Source of the DNA: Distichodus sexfasciatus
Lineage: Eukaryota > Chordata > Actinopteri > Characiformes > Distichodontidae
DNA: 64,000 nucleotides
Direction of reading: 5' to 3'
Assembly (NCBI GenBank): GCA_032718565.1
Contig: JAVGVS010000543.1
Coordinates: forward strand, 139,001 to 203,000
The notes below the pieces were generated by a model. The model was not told the origin of the DNA. It worked only from the letters and a program-made list of their open reading frames with translations, and searched no databases. Below are positions 56,501 through 63,815 of the stretch, one piece after another (positions within the stretch are counted from its first letter, which is position 1; every line of letters starts with the position of its first letter). A program made the position numbers and the translations under genes.

Positions 56501-59500
56501 AGAGGAATGCCCCACATACAAATGTAAACATCTATCCCCAATTTTGCCTTGAATGTGTAAGTCAGTGGTTCCCAAACGTGTTCTGGAAGGCCACGTGGCT
56601 AAGAATATTGTCATTTGTGATGATTTGTCATTGCGAACACAGCACAGCACCCAACGAACCACAGCCAAATGTGACCTCTGCATTTGACCCATTCGTGAAG
56701 GAGGTGACATGGGCAGCGACCGCAGAGCAGTGCTTGGGGGCGGTACCTTGCTCATGCGTATCTCAGTTTATTTTCCTTGCCGTGTCCCATCTTAAATAGC
56801 TTTTTGGACCCAAAATGTCGGACCCAGTGGTGTAAGTAACACACCACTGTGTTACTTACACCACTGGGTGGTGACAGATTTTTATTTCACAAGGGCAGGA
56901 TTTGTGAGGTACTGAACATCTGAAGATGTGTATAGAAATGTGCATGTGCATAAACTGCTTCCTAATTCACCTGCTCTTCTTGGAGATGGATGAGCACAGC
57001 GTTAGCACACATGTAGGCCTGGAGGAGGAGACAGCACACACTCAGGCGCTGAACATGTGTGTGCGCGCTGTGAGACGGCCGAGTGTAAACAGAGAGCCAC
57101 GGGTGGAGGTCCTTTAAATACTCGGCAAACTTGAAATTCAGCAACTGGAGCAAAGAAATATAGAAACATGAATAATAAAGAAAAACAGAATTAAACACAT
57201 AACATGACAATATACCGTACTGTGCAAAAGTCTTCCCTCACTTTTTCTTTTTTTTTGCTTCAAACGAGCCAGATTTTTTAATTTGAGGAATAGGACATGA
57301 GATATGTTTGAGCAGCCAGGTAAACACACACACTCTCTATGTATCTGTACAGTATATAGCAGAGATGACAATAAAGTTGACTTTGACTTTTGACATATAC
57401 AGTATATACAGTACTGTGCAAAAGTTTTAGGCAGGTGTGAAAAAATGCTGTAAACAAAGAATGCTTTCAGAAATATAAATAATGATTGTTTATTTTTATC
57501 AATTTACAAAATGCAAAGTGAGCGAACAAAAGAAAAATCTAAATCAAATCAATATTTGGTGTTACTACCTTTTGCCTTCAAACCAGCATAAATTCTTCTA
57601 GGTACACTTGCACAAAGTCAGGGGTTTTGTAGGATTATAGTCATTATATTATTTTGTAGTCATTATATTATTTTGTAGGATTATAGGATTATAGATCTGT
57701 GGTTAGTTCTCCAAGATGTTTGGAACAACCTACCAGCCGAGTTCCTTCAAAAACTGTGTGCAAGTGTACCTAGAAGAACTGATGCTGTTTTGAAGGCAAA
57801 GGGTGGTCACACCAAATATTGATTTGATTTAGATTTCTCTTTTGTTCATTCATTGCATTTTGTTGACTGATGAAAATAAATGATTAACACTTCCATTTTT
57901 GAAAGCATTCTTTGTTTACAGCATTTTTTCACACCTGCCTAAAACTTTTGCACAGTACTATATATATATATACACAATATGTGATATGTGGACATAGATA
58001 CCTGTCTGAATGTAAGCCCTTGCTGCAAAGCCAGCAGCCTCCTCTCCACCCTTCCGTCTCCTTCGTCTACAGCCAGCCAGCACTGCGCCATGAAGATCCA
58101 GCAACATCCTTCATTCAAATCTCTCACCACCACACGGCTCAGGAACCAGCTGGCAGAGGAACCTCCACCATCATGCCACAGATGCACCTGCCATACTCGG
58201 CCCAGACTCCGGGGGGCGCTGCACATACAGTCATACCAGCTACGTTACGTACCGGTTTAGAAGCGGTGGCGCTGATGAAAAGACAGGAGGCTAAGCTGGT
58301 GGTGGCAGAGCTAAAGACACCGAGATTTGTGTTGGGGCTGAACAGAATGGACAGGATCAGGAATGAGTATATAAGAGGGACAGCTCATGCTGGACGATTT
58401 GGGGACAAAGTCAGGGAGCTGAGACTGAGGTGTTTTGGAGTATATTTGGGTAGAAGGTGCTGAGGATAGAGCTCAGTGTTGAGGCAGCAGGAAAAGAGGA
58501 AGGCCTAAAAGGAAGATAATGGACATGAGGGAGGATAGCGTGGAAGAGGAAGATGCAGAGGACAGGAAGAAGTGGAGTAGGAGTAATGTCTTGTACACAG
58601 CTGTTACCAAACCAGGAGGTGTGATGTTCTGCAGCACCAGAGTAAAAACTCCTCAGGATCACTGGAGACCAGTGCTTGCGAGTGGAGCGTGACTGCGGAG
58701 TGTAGAGCGTTTTTTATCTAAAGGTCGGAACGGTCACTCTGTCTCACTCCAATACCGCTCACACCATAATAATTATTGTTAAGGGCCGAGAATAATTACA
58801 GGTTCATTTAATGTGTGAAGTTCATGAAATACACGTAAATCTCTTAGACCGGTTGGTTAGTTGTGGTTGCATAGATAATCTGTGTTCAAAACTTGGATGT
58901 TTGTTGTTGTACTTGATGTATGTTGTTTGTTCAAAATAATACGTTCTGTTCTGGGTGACTATGTTGCCGCTGCTCTCAGTTCATTAGAACAGCGTTTCCC
59001 AATCCCGGTCCTCGCGGAACACCGCTCTGTGCAGATTCGGTATTTCCTGCACCGCCGCCCGCGGATCCTACGTTGCTAATTAGCTAATCAGTAGCATCAG
59101 CTGTGCTGTGGGTCGGGAAACTCGAATCTGTGCAGAGCGGTGTTCCGCGAGGACCGGGATTGGGAAACGCTGCATTAGAATATAAGGCTTCGGTTTAAGT
59201 GACAGTTGTTAGGCATTCAGGACTCTTTTAAATCGGCGTGATTGCGAGCGTGCAACGATTTCACTGGAGCGGGATGAAATTTTAGTGGAGCGGAGAGTAG
59301 AATTAAGTGGAACTGAGCGACTAGATGCGAATTTGAGTGGGAAAGCAGGCGGGTCAAACAGCCACATTAGCGGGGGTGCGGAAATTCTCACCGCTCAGCT
59401 CCACTCACATGCTCTGCTGGAGACACCCAAAACTTCCTCAACGGTCTCACGTTATCTCACAGTTCAGTCCTGTCTCTTGTGTTTATCAAGGGTGTTGGTG

Positions 59501-62500
59501 GCCTAGTGGTAGGACACTCGTCTTGGGACCAAGAGGTTCGAATCCGACCTCTTGCGTTACCAACACTGGGTCCCTGAGCAAGACCCCTAACCCCAAGTTG
59601 CTCTCGGGGGAACTGTCCCTGAAATTAGGAAATGTAAGTCGCTCTGGATAAGAGCGTCTGCTAAATGCTATAAATGTAAAGTGTAAATGTCAGTGGCGCC
59701 GCAAGAAGAGTTTCCACCTCATGCATGTGAACGTAATGCAACGGTTCGGGAAGCCCTTACCTCACAATAAATGTGTTTTTGGAATTGGAAGTAAAGAGTT
59801 TGTCATCAGAACTGCTTAGCTCTCTGGTCTGTGAAACTCCTTTCTCTCCATACAAGACCACATACACCTGAAACAAAAAGAAATAAACAAACGTGTCTCT
59901 TCTTATACTGATTTCACTCACACTTATTACAGTAGATGCATATTACACTTCACTAATACAAAAATATGTGTTGAGAACTCATTACAATCTATTCTAACAT
60001 ACCTTCGCCAAATGTTGACATTTTCAAAATTCTTCCACTGTTGCATTCCGAATTAAATTGGCCACCACCAGTGCCGGACTTGGATGGACATTATTCATTC
60101 ATTCATTTTCCGAACTGTTTAATCACAACTGGGGTCGCGGGGAGAGACCAGAGCATATCCCGGGAACTTAAGGGACCAACCCTGGGCAGGCGCTAGCACA
60201 TCGCAGGGCACACACACACTCACACAATCACAGACACATTCACGCCTTATAGGGCCAATTTAGAGTCACCAATTAACCTATATCGCAAGCCTTTGGACTG
60301 CGGGAGGAAACCGGAGCACCCGGAGGAAACCCACGCGAACACGGGGAGAGCATGCAAAGTCCACACAGAAAGACCCTATGGCCGTCCCCGGGGTTCAAAC
60401 CCAGGACCTTCTCGCTGTGAGGCGACAGCACTAGCCACTGCGCCACCGTGCCGCCTGGGATGGACATTACAAATTACAAATTTAATACTGAACTCATTTT
60501 AGCTTAAGGCTGCTAAGTGGATCTTAGCAACCAGACTCAGCAACGACTCGGGATTCGAAAGCGCCCCTTGGCCTTTTTTTAGTAAATATAATTTTTTTCT
60601 AAATATAATTAATTTTACGATGAATCCTGAACTAATGTTTACTTGTGTTTTAAACGTTCATGCCCCCGGTTGCCCAGAGGAGGATAGGGTCCCATTCTGA
60701 GTCTTGGTTCCTCTGAAGGTTTCTTCCTGCCAGAAGGGGGTTTTTACTTGCCACTGTCGCCTCAGGCTTGCTTGTTGGGGGTTTGGGTCGGTTATGTGTA
60801 AAGTGCTTTGTGACAATGATTTGTTAAGAGCGCTATATAAATAAAACTGAACTGAATTTATAAATATTTGGCCCTTGCACTTCGGTCCAGACCGGCCCCC
60901 CACAGGCACCACCCATCTTTGCCCTTCCTTTTATATGTATACCAACTCCTACCTTTTAAAACCACCAACGCCATGTGTTTAGTAAATAGGAATCGCAGAC
61001 ACATTACATCAAAGCGTGAAGAATTATTATTATTGTGGTGTTATCACTTTGGCAACAGGTCATTTGCAGAATGAATAATTGTAAAAAGGGATGTGCCCAC
61101 AAAGCACAGCGGCCCACCGGGGATATGCCCGCTTTACCTGTCCGCCCCCCGGCCACCACATGTGGCTATAACATCATGTGAAATGACAATTATCACAAAC
61201 AGTTACATTTTCATATTAAAAATCTTGGATGGATAGAAGGTCAATCAATGATCCTTTGATCCTTTGTTCAATTTTTTACCAATTTTGGAGTTTTGTTAGA
61301 ACTACACAGAAATAATCATCACTTTGGTGCAAATGTAATTCTGAATGCAACAGTGAACAAAAAATCGGTCAGCATTTCCCAAAGTTAAGAGGCAGTTGAT
61401 AGCGGAACGGTTAGGGTGTTCGCCCCGTGATCGGAAGCTCGCCGGTTTGAATGCCGGACCGGTAAAGGTACCACTGAGGTAGTCATGAGCAAGGTACCGT
61501 CCCTAAGCACTGCTACCCAGGCGCTGCTCCTGTCAGCTGCCCACTGCTTGTTCACGGATGGGTCAAATACAGAAATCACTTTTCGTTGTGATGCACAGCG
61601 TGATGTGGTGTGTTCACAATGACAAATTATCTTAGGGGTAAAGGTACAGAGGCCCCTTTTTGACTCACAGTGGATTTAAAGTGAGTTATTTGTCATTGTG
61701 AACACACCACAAACCAGAACGGTGCACCACAACGAAATGTGACCTCTGCATTTGACCCTTCCACGAAGCACCTGGGGACTGTACCTTGCTCAACAGCACC
61801 TTTATTGTCCATGGATTCGAACCACTGACCCTTTGATCACAGGGTCAACTCCCTAACCATTATGAGACTCATTAACTCTCCCTGGACTTCAGAATTTGAC
61901 CCATCTGTGAAAAAGCAGCCTTTTCTGGACCACCCAGCTGCGGTACCTTGCTCATGAGTACCTCAGTGGTACCTTTACCGGTCCAGTACTTGAACCGGCG
62001 ACCCTCTGATCACGGAACAAACTCTCTAACCGTTGCGCTACCATTTGGCAACTGCCCCAACCGCCCCATGCAATGATAAACATGGCACTGTTATAAATAC
62101 TTTTGCTGTCATCCTTGTTCTGGACCTGAGGCCCGTGTAGATGGTGACAGTGTAGAAGAACTGGTCTGAAGGCTTGTTGTCTGACAGCAGGAAGGTTCTG
62201 GAATTTCCTGACTCAATGTCTGCCTCCTTGCAACAGAGCACCAGCAGAACATAGAGAGCCACAGAAACCACGATCAAGATGCACGAGATCAGGTTGGTGT
62301 CAATGCTGAAAAATACAAGCAAGGAGTCGTCAAAGTTCATATCCATGAAAATAAACACCAAAATTAATTGAAGACCTAAAAGCGTTGTCAGCATTACCTT
62401 GTGTACTCATTGACGCTCGTGTTATAGTAAGAGCTTTGTATTGACTGATGAGAAATGGTGAATGATGTCAGACGATAGCAGCTGAAAAATCAATAAACCA

Positions 62501-63472
62501 AAAATGGCAAAGTCAGTAGGAGAACAGACCAGCACAGATTTGAATTAATCTTTGATCAATGGCTCGTAAACAAAGCTAATGATGGCAAACCAAACTGGAT
62601 CATTTCCAAATTTATTGAAAAATAGATCATTAGAAATTATTAGTAACAAACAATAAAGAAAATCGGACCCATATTTCCAAAATCAACATGACAAAGTTAA
62701 AAGCAAATATATTTTTTTCTTCTCAAATCAAAGTCAAAGTAAACTGTCGTTTCAACTAAATACATGAAACAGTAAAGTGAGAAAACAAATGCACATAGAA
62801 CACAAATTTATATAGACTAAAATATTATGTGAACAAGTGAAACATATGGAAAACATAAATTGATGCAAGCTGAAGTGTAAGTATAATTTTATTTTTATTT
62901 TAGTTTATACCTCTTATTTCAACTCCTTATTTAAACTGTAGTTTTAGCTTTGTATTGGAAGAAATGCCAGTTTGGTGTTTCACTTAGAGCTTTACATTCT
63001 ACATCAATGTTGTATCTGATTTATCATTTTTATATGTTATATATTACTGGAAAAACACAACTTAGTGCTGTTTGGGATTTGCAAATTTAAATACATATAG
63101 TTCCTGTGTAGAATATTGACATATTCACTCATAAACATAGCCATGGCAACTCATGACAGGTAGTTGAAATTGCATAAATGATTGTTTTAAGTTGAAGTAA
63201 ATGAAAGAAGTATCATTTTTCACGTGTATGATAAATCATCAATCTCATAATCTGGGTATTAAGATAAAGGTGTGTAGTATACCTGCAGCTGACTCTGTCG
63301 GAGGTAACACCCTGGAGTGTGGTACAACCATGAGCCTTCCACTCTTTCAAACCGTCCCAAGCCAAACACTGATTCGACTCCATAGTCAGTGTGTAGTTGA
63401 CTGCTTCTGCAACGTACTTATTCACGGGAGTCTTACTGTAGTCGGCACGGAGGAGCATCAGATATCCGATCC
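40381..63472 (-). CDS. Polycystin-1 family protein, 3' part (probably pkd1l1)
   Basis: A large membrane receptor of the polycystin-1 family, which pairs with PKD2-type channels. Twenty-seven exons give about 1,350 codons. The order is: the end of a GAIN-type region with a GPS motif (CLAWDG...GC...CSCYRLTSF), the first membrane segment (IDTNLISCILIVVSVALYV), a PLAT/LH2 domain (YTVTIYTGL, VYVVLYGEKG, VWQVHLWHD, SRVVVRDLN), the second segment (HPWLSVYTRPSHS before it), further segments, the extracellular polycystin domain (WWNWTSHTLL, GIVQLGKRR, TLRKLRTTGW), the last segments and a C-terminal tail with EEFEDLVDELLLRLSAVS. The residues before the first exon lie off the right edge. Human PKD1L1 and chicken linkage (7p/7q36 genes on one chromosome) suggest pkd1l1, but pkd1 or pkd1l2 cannot be excluded by eye. 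The exon junctions at 55.8-56.1 kb and near 41.9-42.05 kb are uncertain. Confidence 0.85.
40877..40968 (-). CDS. polycystin-like exon (C-tail)
   Basis: A 92-bp exon encoding GDAMKNIIDSNLWEGPGLCN and VLSSYEEHSL. Its acceptor is tacag and its donor is gtacag. The phase fits both neighbours. Confidence 0.72.
41161..41301 (-). CDS. polycystin-like exon (VDELLLRL tail motif)
   Basis: It encodes NFILEEFEDLVDELLLRLSA and NSHTLPAEDQENLS. The F-x-x-x-VDELLLRL motif follows the last membrane segment in polycystin-1 proteins. Confidence 0.85.
41459..41620 (-). CDS. polycystin-like exon
   Basis: A 162-bp exon encoding VIGPLLATVKKSAKLNRRKP and DAVTYIRETILNLIGRGGRQ, the cytoplasmic stretch after the last membrane segment. 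Its donor is gtaagc. Confidence 0.82.
41704..41921 (-). CDS. polycystin-like exon (last membrane segments)
   Basis: It encodes VVILVIALSCLGNLLFHSDS, then VLFSCYWIFLCLVSMALKAV. The acceptor is ambiguous (tandem gcag|acag). Position 41921 keeps the frame with the upstream exon, while 41925 would not. Confidence 0.75.
42029..42212 (-). CDS. polycystin-like exon (membrane segments)
   Basis: It encodes ITWSQHGILIFLLLVKLCFL and ASTVTVVVHSLLWPLVFVAM. Its acceptor is aacag. Two or three possible donors (at about 42029 and 42050) are all in the same phase, so the left edge may be about 20 bp further right. Confidence 0.7.
42298..42585 (-). mobile_element. Two SINE family-1 heads
   Basis: 42298-42408 and 42495-42585 each read, on the minus strand, tRNA-like head with gatcagaaggtcactggttc. 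They are head parts only. Confidence 0.7.
42740..42880 (-). CDS. polycystin-like exon
   Basis: It encodes VTIHLVSFSRFISVVHHLSL and MIERLQKEDFKSFVDLSLVC. Its acceptor is tttag and its donor is gtaact. Phase 0 at both ends. Confidence 0.82.
42963..43064 (-). CDS. polycystin-like exon (membrane segment)
   Basis: It encodes LLFLLLSLLQLYFQMYIISD and RGWSYWTDLCNWLE, the first segment after the polycystin domain. Its acceptor is tacag and its donor is gtgact. Confidence 0.83.
43405..45293. mobile_element. TTAA-flanked DNA transposon (piggyBac/Kolobok type)
   Basis: TTAA stands at 43401-43404 and 45294-45297. The ends AGGAGAACTTTGGTCAATTT and (inverted) AGGAAAACTTTGGTCAATTT match for about 85 bp with several mismatches. 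TTAA duplication is diagnostic of piggyBac or Kolobok. No transposase is recognisable in the 1889 bp. A plus-strand SINE (43943-44180) is nested within. Confidence 0.85.
43943..44180 (+). mobile_element. tRNA-derived SINE (family 1), near full length
   Basis: ggggcagttggtggcgtaac, ggttcgaatccagg, gagcaaggtaccgtccctaa, tgcactgtgtgctgtgctgt and gttcacaatgacaaataata. It is nested in the TTAA-flanked element. Confidence 0.85.
45744..45981 (-). CDS. polycystin-like exon (polycystin domain)
   Basis: It encodes SEVVSTLRKLRTTGWMDRRS, RVQFSLFSPPYSMFTTVTLL and GELTPLGARL. This is the conserved L..L...GW.D..T..V..ef..y signature of the extracellular polycystin domain. Its acceptor is ctcag and its donor is gtggga. 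Confidence 0.88.
46168..46325 (-). CDS. polycystin-like exon (polycystin domain)
   Basis: It encodes IFSISARPPLQSRRDPGLND, YLCGTFGCYEGTGIVQLGK. The acceptor is cccag at 46326. A nearer ttcag would break the frame. Its donor is gtttga. Confidence 0.8.
46414..46497 (-). CDS. polycystin-like exon
   Basis: An 84-bp exon encoding AKSMRGIFSLIGEPVITKME and YTHKSSHQ. Its acceptor is aacag and its donor is gtaaac. Phase 0. Confidence 0.78.
47163..47569. mobile_element. Harbinger-like MITE
   Basis: Ends GGCCTCGTTTACACTG and (inverted) GGCCTCGTTTACACTG are perfect repeats. ATA is duplicated at 47160-47162 and 47570-47572. A further copy of the terminus (ggcctcgttcatatgtgg) lies inside at about 47294. 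Confidence 0.8.
47989..48109 (-). CDS. polycystin-like exon (W-x-W region)
   Basis: It encodes NSSSPFHSIPNHDAWWNWTS and HTLLHGLYQGSHQRDVLENN, the start of the extracellular domain after the preceding membrane segment. Its acceptor is tgtag and its donor is gtaaga. Confidence 0.85.
48453..48563 (-). CDS. polycystin-like exon (membrane segment)
   Basis: It encodes EMLLFTISLSMVGFLAFGKT and SHNMFNFNRALNKQFT. Its acceptor is cacag and its donor is gtaaat. The Trp codon is split with the next exon. Confidence 0.83.
48689..49230. mobile_element. Tc1/mariner-type fold-back element, copy 1
   Basis: It begins CAGTACTGTGCAAAAGTTTT, ends with the exact inverse and is flanked by TA. The two arms are complementary for most of the 542 bp (aggtacacttgcaca / tgtgcaagtgtacct). 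A nearly identical copy is at 57409-57959. Confidence 0.88.
50237..50355 (-). CDS. polycystin-like exon
   Basis: It encodes VLAARQRDRYLRHVRPPTSE and ELKHVRSQIKKRTLFRKTI. This charged loop before a membrane segment (R-x-x-Y-L-R-x-V-R-P-P) is characteristic of polycystin-1 proteins. Confidence 0.87.
50490..50990. repeat. Repeat shared with 16252-17005
   Basis: ccctccaggatttcgcg to gaaaccctggagcgactg. The two ends are inverted (CTCCAGG-like). The same family surrounds the SINE at 16509-16756. No target duplication was established. Confidence 0.6.
51022..51189 (-). CDS. polycystin-like exon
   Basis: It encodes ILIFAIFVVLRRGEQSVLDV and TVIELLKYNQQRVSSCSYLQ, the end of one membrane segment and a cytoplasmic loop. 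Its acceptor is ttcag and its donor is gtaaaa. Confidence 0.83.
51537..51787 (-). mobile_element. tRNA-derived SINE (family 1), near full length
   Basis: On the minus strand: ggggtcagttggcagtgtaa, gatcagaaagtcgctggttc, body, tail ttcacgatgacaaatcac. It lies between two exons of the polycystin-like gene. Confidence 0.83.
51914..51998 (-). CDS. polycystin-like exon (membrane segment)
   Basis: It encodes FSSTQSVLWVQSVFFSLLFC and AFAVHPVM, with the membrane pattern S-x-x-x-W-x-x-S...HP seen in the family. Its acceptor is gccag and its donor is gtaaaa. Confidence 0.84.
52091..52211 (-). CDS. polycystin-like exon (membrane segment)
   Basis: It encodes MCSSRTHSKSLRVWCFYVSW and ILCLCLSLTCAVITGILGV. 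The donor gtaggt (52090) keeps the phase with the next exon, whereas the nearer gtaatg would not. Confidence 0.83.
53309..53533. repeat. (GATA)n microsatellite with GACA interruptions
   Basis: Two GATA blocks (53311-53373 and 53456-53533) around a GACA/GATA mixed centre. It is intronic. Confidence 0.97.
53765..53960 (-). CDS. polycystin-like exon (cytoplasmic loop)
   Basis: It encodes HVMQDWNSADSVSCTKPSDI and IEVIEENISGVYRKFLDKNF. Its phase (0 in, 1 out) is fixed by the next exon. Its acceptor is tacag and its donor is gtttgt. Confidence 0.75.
55085..55681. mobile_element. GTGACCC-ended element, copy 3 (left end missing)
   Basis: It matches copies 1 and 2 from ttttcatgaaagggcataaa to the right terminus GGAGGGTCAC. 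The left terminal repeat is absent. Confidence 0.8.
55807..55854 (-). CDS. Possible 48-bp polycystin-like exon
   Basis: A short open stretch CSFSPWTQNAWTKKYE bounded by acag and gtacat. It fits the following exon in phase 0. It does not fit 56005-56068 if that exon uses its best donor. Confidence 0.4.
56005..56068 (-). CDS. Possible polycystin-like exon, phase uncertain
   Basis: It encodes IKKSSSAAQYKVGLPHVFSI after a good acceptor (tgcag). The best donor (GAAG|gtattg) leaves one base over and conflicts with the next exon. An earlier gtgttc donor after ...LPH would restore the frame. Confidence 0.5.
56203..56319 (-). CDS. polycystin-like exon (membrane segment)
   Basis: It encodes CFPELGLIDVALVSMVTGLW and ALVALPVGNLMSCLFRISK. 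Its acceptor is ctcag and its donor is gtcaga. Phase 0. Confidence 0.85.
56610..56765 (-). mobile_element. SINE family-1, tail part
   Basis: gatttgtcattgcgaacaca, tgacctctgcatttgaccca and cggtaccttgctcatgcg. The tRNA head is missing. Confidence 0.72.
56971..57144 (-). CDS. polycystin-like exon (second membrane segment)
   Basis: It encodes LLNFKFAEYLKDLHPWLSVY, TRPSHSAHTHVQRLSVCCLL and LQAYMCANAVLIHLQ. The HPWLSV-x-x-RP..S....VQR..CC motif is a clear polycystin-1 signature. Its donor is gtgaat. Confidence 0.93.
57409..57959. mobile_element. Tc1/mariner-type fold-back element, copy 2
   Basis: The same as 48689-49230 from CAGTACTGTGCAAAAG to its inverse, here ending in a TA microsatellite. It ends about 45 bp from the exon at 58002. 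Confidence 0.85.
58002..58218 (-). CDS. polycystin-like exon (PLAT domain, second half)
   Basis: It encodes LGRVWQVHLWHDGGGSSASW, FLSRVVVRDLNEGCCWIFMA and QCWLAVDEGDGRVERRLLAL. The VW-x-V-x-L-W-H-D...W-F-L-x-R-V-x-V-R-D-L pattern is diagnostic of a PLAT domain. Its acceptor is tgcag. Confidence 0.95.
58258..58600 (+). mobile_element. Decayed LINE fragment next to an exon
   Basis: The frame KRQEAKLVVAELKTPRFVLG, DRIRNEYIRGTAHAGRFGDK corresponds to 23150-23290 of the other LINE. The later part (aggaagcctaaaaggaagata and on) continues in broken frames. It lies about 40 bp upstream of the acceptor of exon 58002-58218. Confidence 0.85.
58990..59172. mobile_element. Short hAT fold-back MITE
   Basis: Inverted repeats of about 50 bp beginning CAGCGTTTCCCAATCCCGGT. 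CATTAGAA is duplicated at 58982-58989 and 59173-59180. It is 183 bp long and non-coding. Confidence 0.9.
59491..59690 (+). mobile_element. SINE family 2, complete copy
   Basis: Head ggtgttggtggcctagtggt, B-box aggttcgaatccg, body ccctgagcaagacccctaac, tail aagagcgtctgctaaatgct. It is the uninterrupted reference for the split copy at 43293-45412. Confidence 0.85.
59761..59867 (-). CDS. polycystin-like exon (PLAT domain, middle)
   Basis: It encodes VYVVLYGEKGVSQTRELSSS and DDKLFTSNSKNTFIV. The T-x-x-x-L / F...S...F pattern is PLAT. Its acceptor is ttcag and its donor is gtaagg. Confidence 0.95.
60085..60457 (-). mobile_element. tRNA-derived SINE (family 3)
   Basis: On the minus strand: GGCACGGTGGCGCAGTGGCT (A box), GTCGCCTCACAGCGAGAAGG, GGGTTTGAACCCC (B box), then the conserved cggtttcctcccgcagtccaaagg body. 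This is a very common fish repeat. Confidence 0.85.
60655..60862 (+). mobile_element. LINE 3' end
   Basis: ggttcctctgaaggtttctt, aagtgctttgtgacaatgat, gcgctatataaataaaactg then aactgaatt. This is the typical 3' UTR and tail of a fish non-LTR element. The coding part is absent. Confidence 0.8.
61390..62060. mobile_element. Three SINE family-1 copies in a cluster
   Basis: A plus copy (61390-61628), a minus copy (61680-61870) and a minus copy (61885-62060), the last ending about 40 bp from an exon donor. Each has the gatcagaagg/B-box head and ggtacc body. The orientation alternates. Confidence 0.8.
62101..62305 (-). CDS. polycystin-like exon (TM1, PLAT start)
   Basis: It encodes IDTNLISCILIVVSVALYVL, then SDQFFYTVTIYTGLRSRTRM and TAK. 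It comprises the first membrane segment and first beta-strand of PLAT. Its acceptor is ttcag and its donor is gtattt. Confidence 0.94.
62398..62481 (-). CDS. polycystin-like exon (end of GPS)
   Basis: It encodes CYRLTSFTISHQSIQSSYYN and TSVNEYT. Together with the previous exon it gives the GPS C-x-C-x-x-LT-x-F. The usual His before Leu-Thr is Arg here (codon at 62472-62474). Confidence 0.9.
63283..63472 (-). CDS. polycystin-like exon (GPS motif)
   Basis: It encodes IGYLMLLRADYSKTPVNKYV, CLAWDGLKEWKAHGCTTLQG and VTSDRVSC. The C-x-x-W-[8-10]-GC pattern is the GPS/GAIN signature. The upstream exon is off the right edge. Its acceptor is tccag. Confidence 0.92.
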
Positions 63473-63584
63473 CTGGATCTGGCGGCCAAAGGAGAAAAAT
63501 AGGAAAACTTTATACACGGTCAGACGAAAGTTGATGCACACACTGAGATTTACTACTTTTGCATATTATTCACATGATATTTAA

Positions 63585-63815
63585 GTGATTATTTGTCATA
63601 GTGAACACAGCATAGCACACAGTGGACCACAACCAAATGTGAGCTCTGCATCTGACCCATGTGTGAAGGAAGGGTGGGCAGTTTTCTGCCAGTTCTCCGG
63701 GGAGCAGTGCTTGAGGATGATGCCTTGCTCATGGATACCTTATTGGGACCTTTACAGGTTCGGACCGTAAACCTTCTGATCGTGTGGCCAGCTCCCTAAC
63801 CGTTACAGTACCAAA
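63585..63815 (-). mobile_element. tRNA-derived SINE (family 1)
   Basis: On the minus strand: gttacggttaggg-like head, gatcagaaggtttacggtcc, body and gttcactatgacaaataatc tail. Confidence 0.78.
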
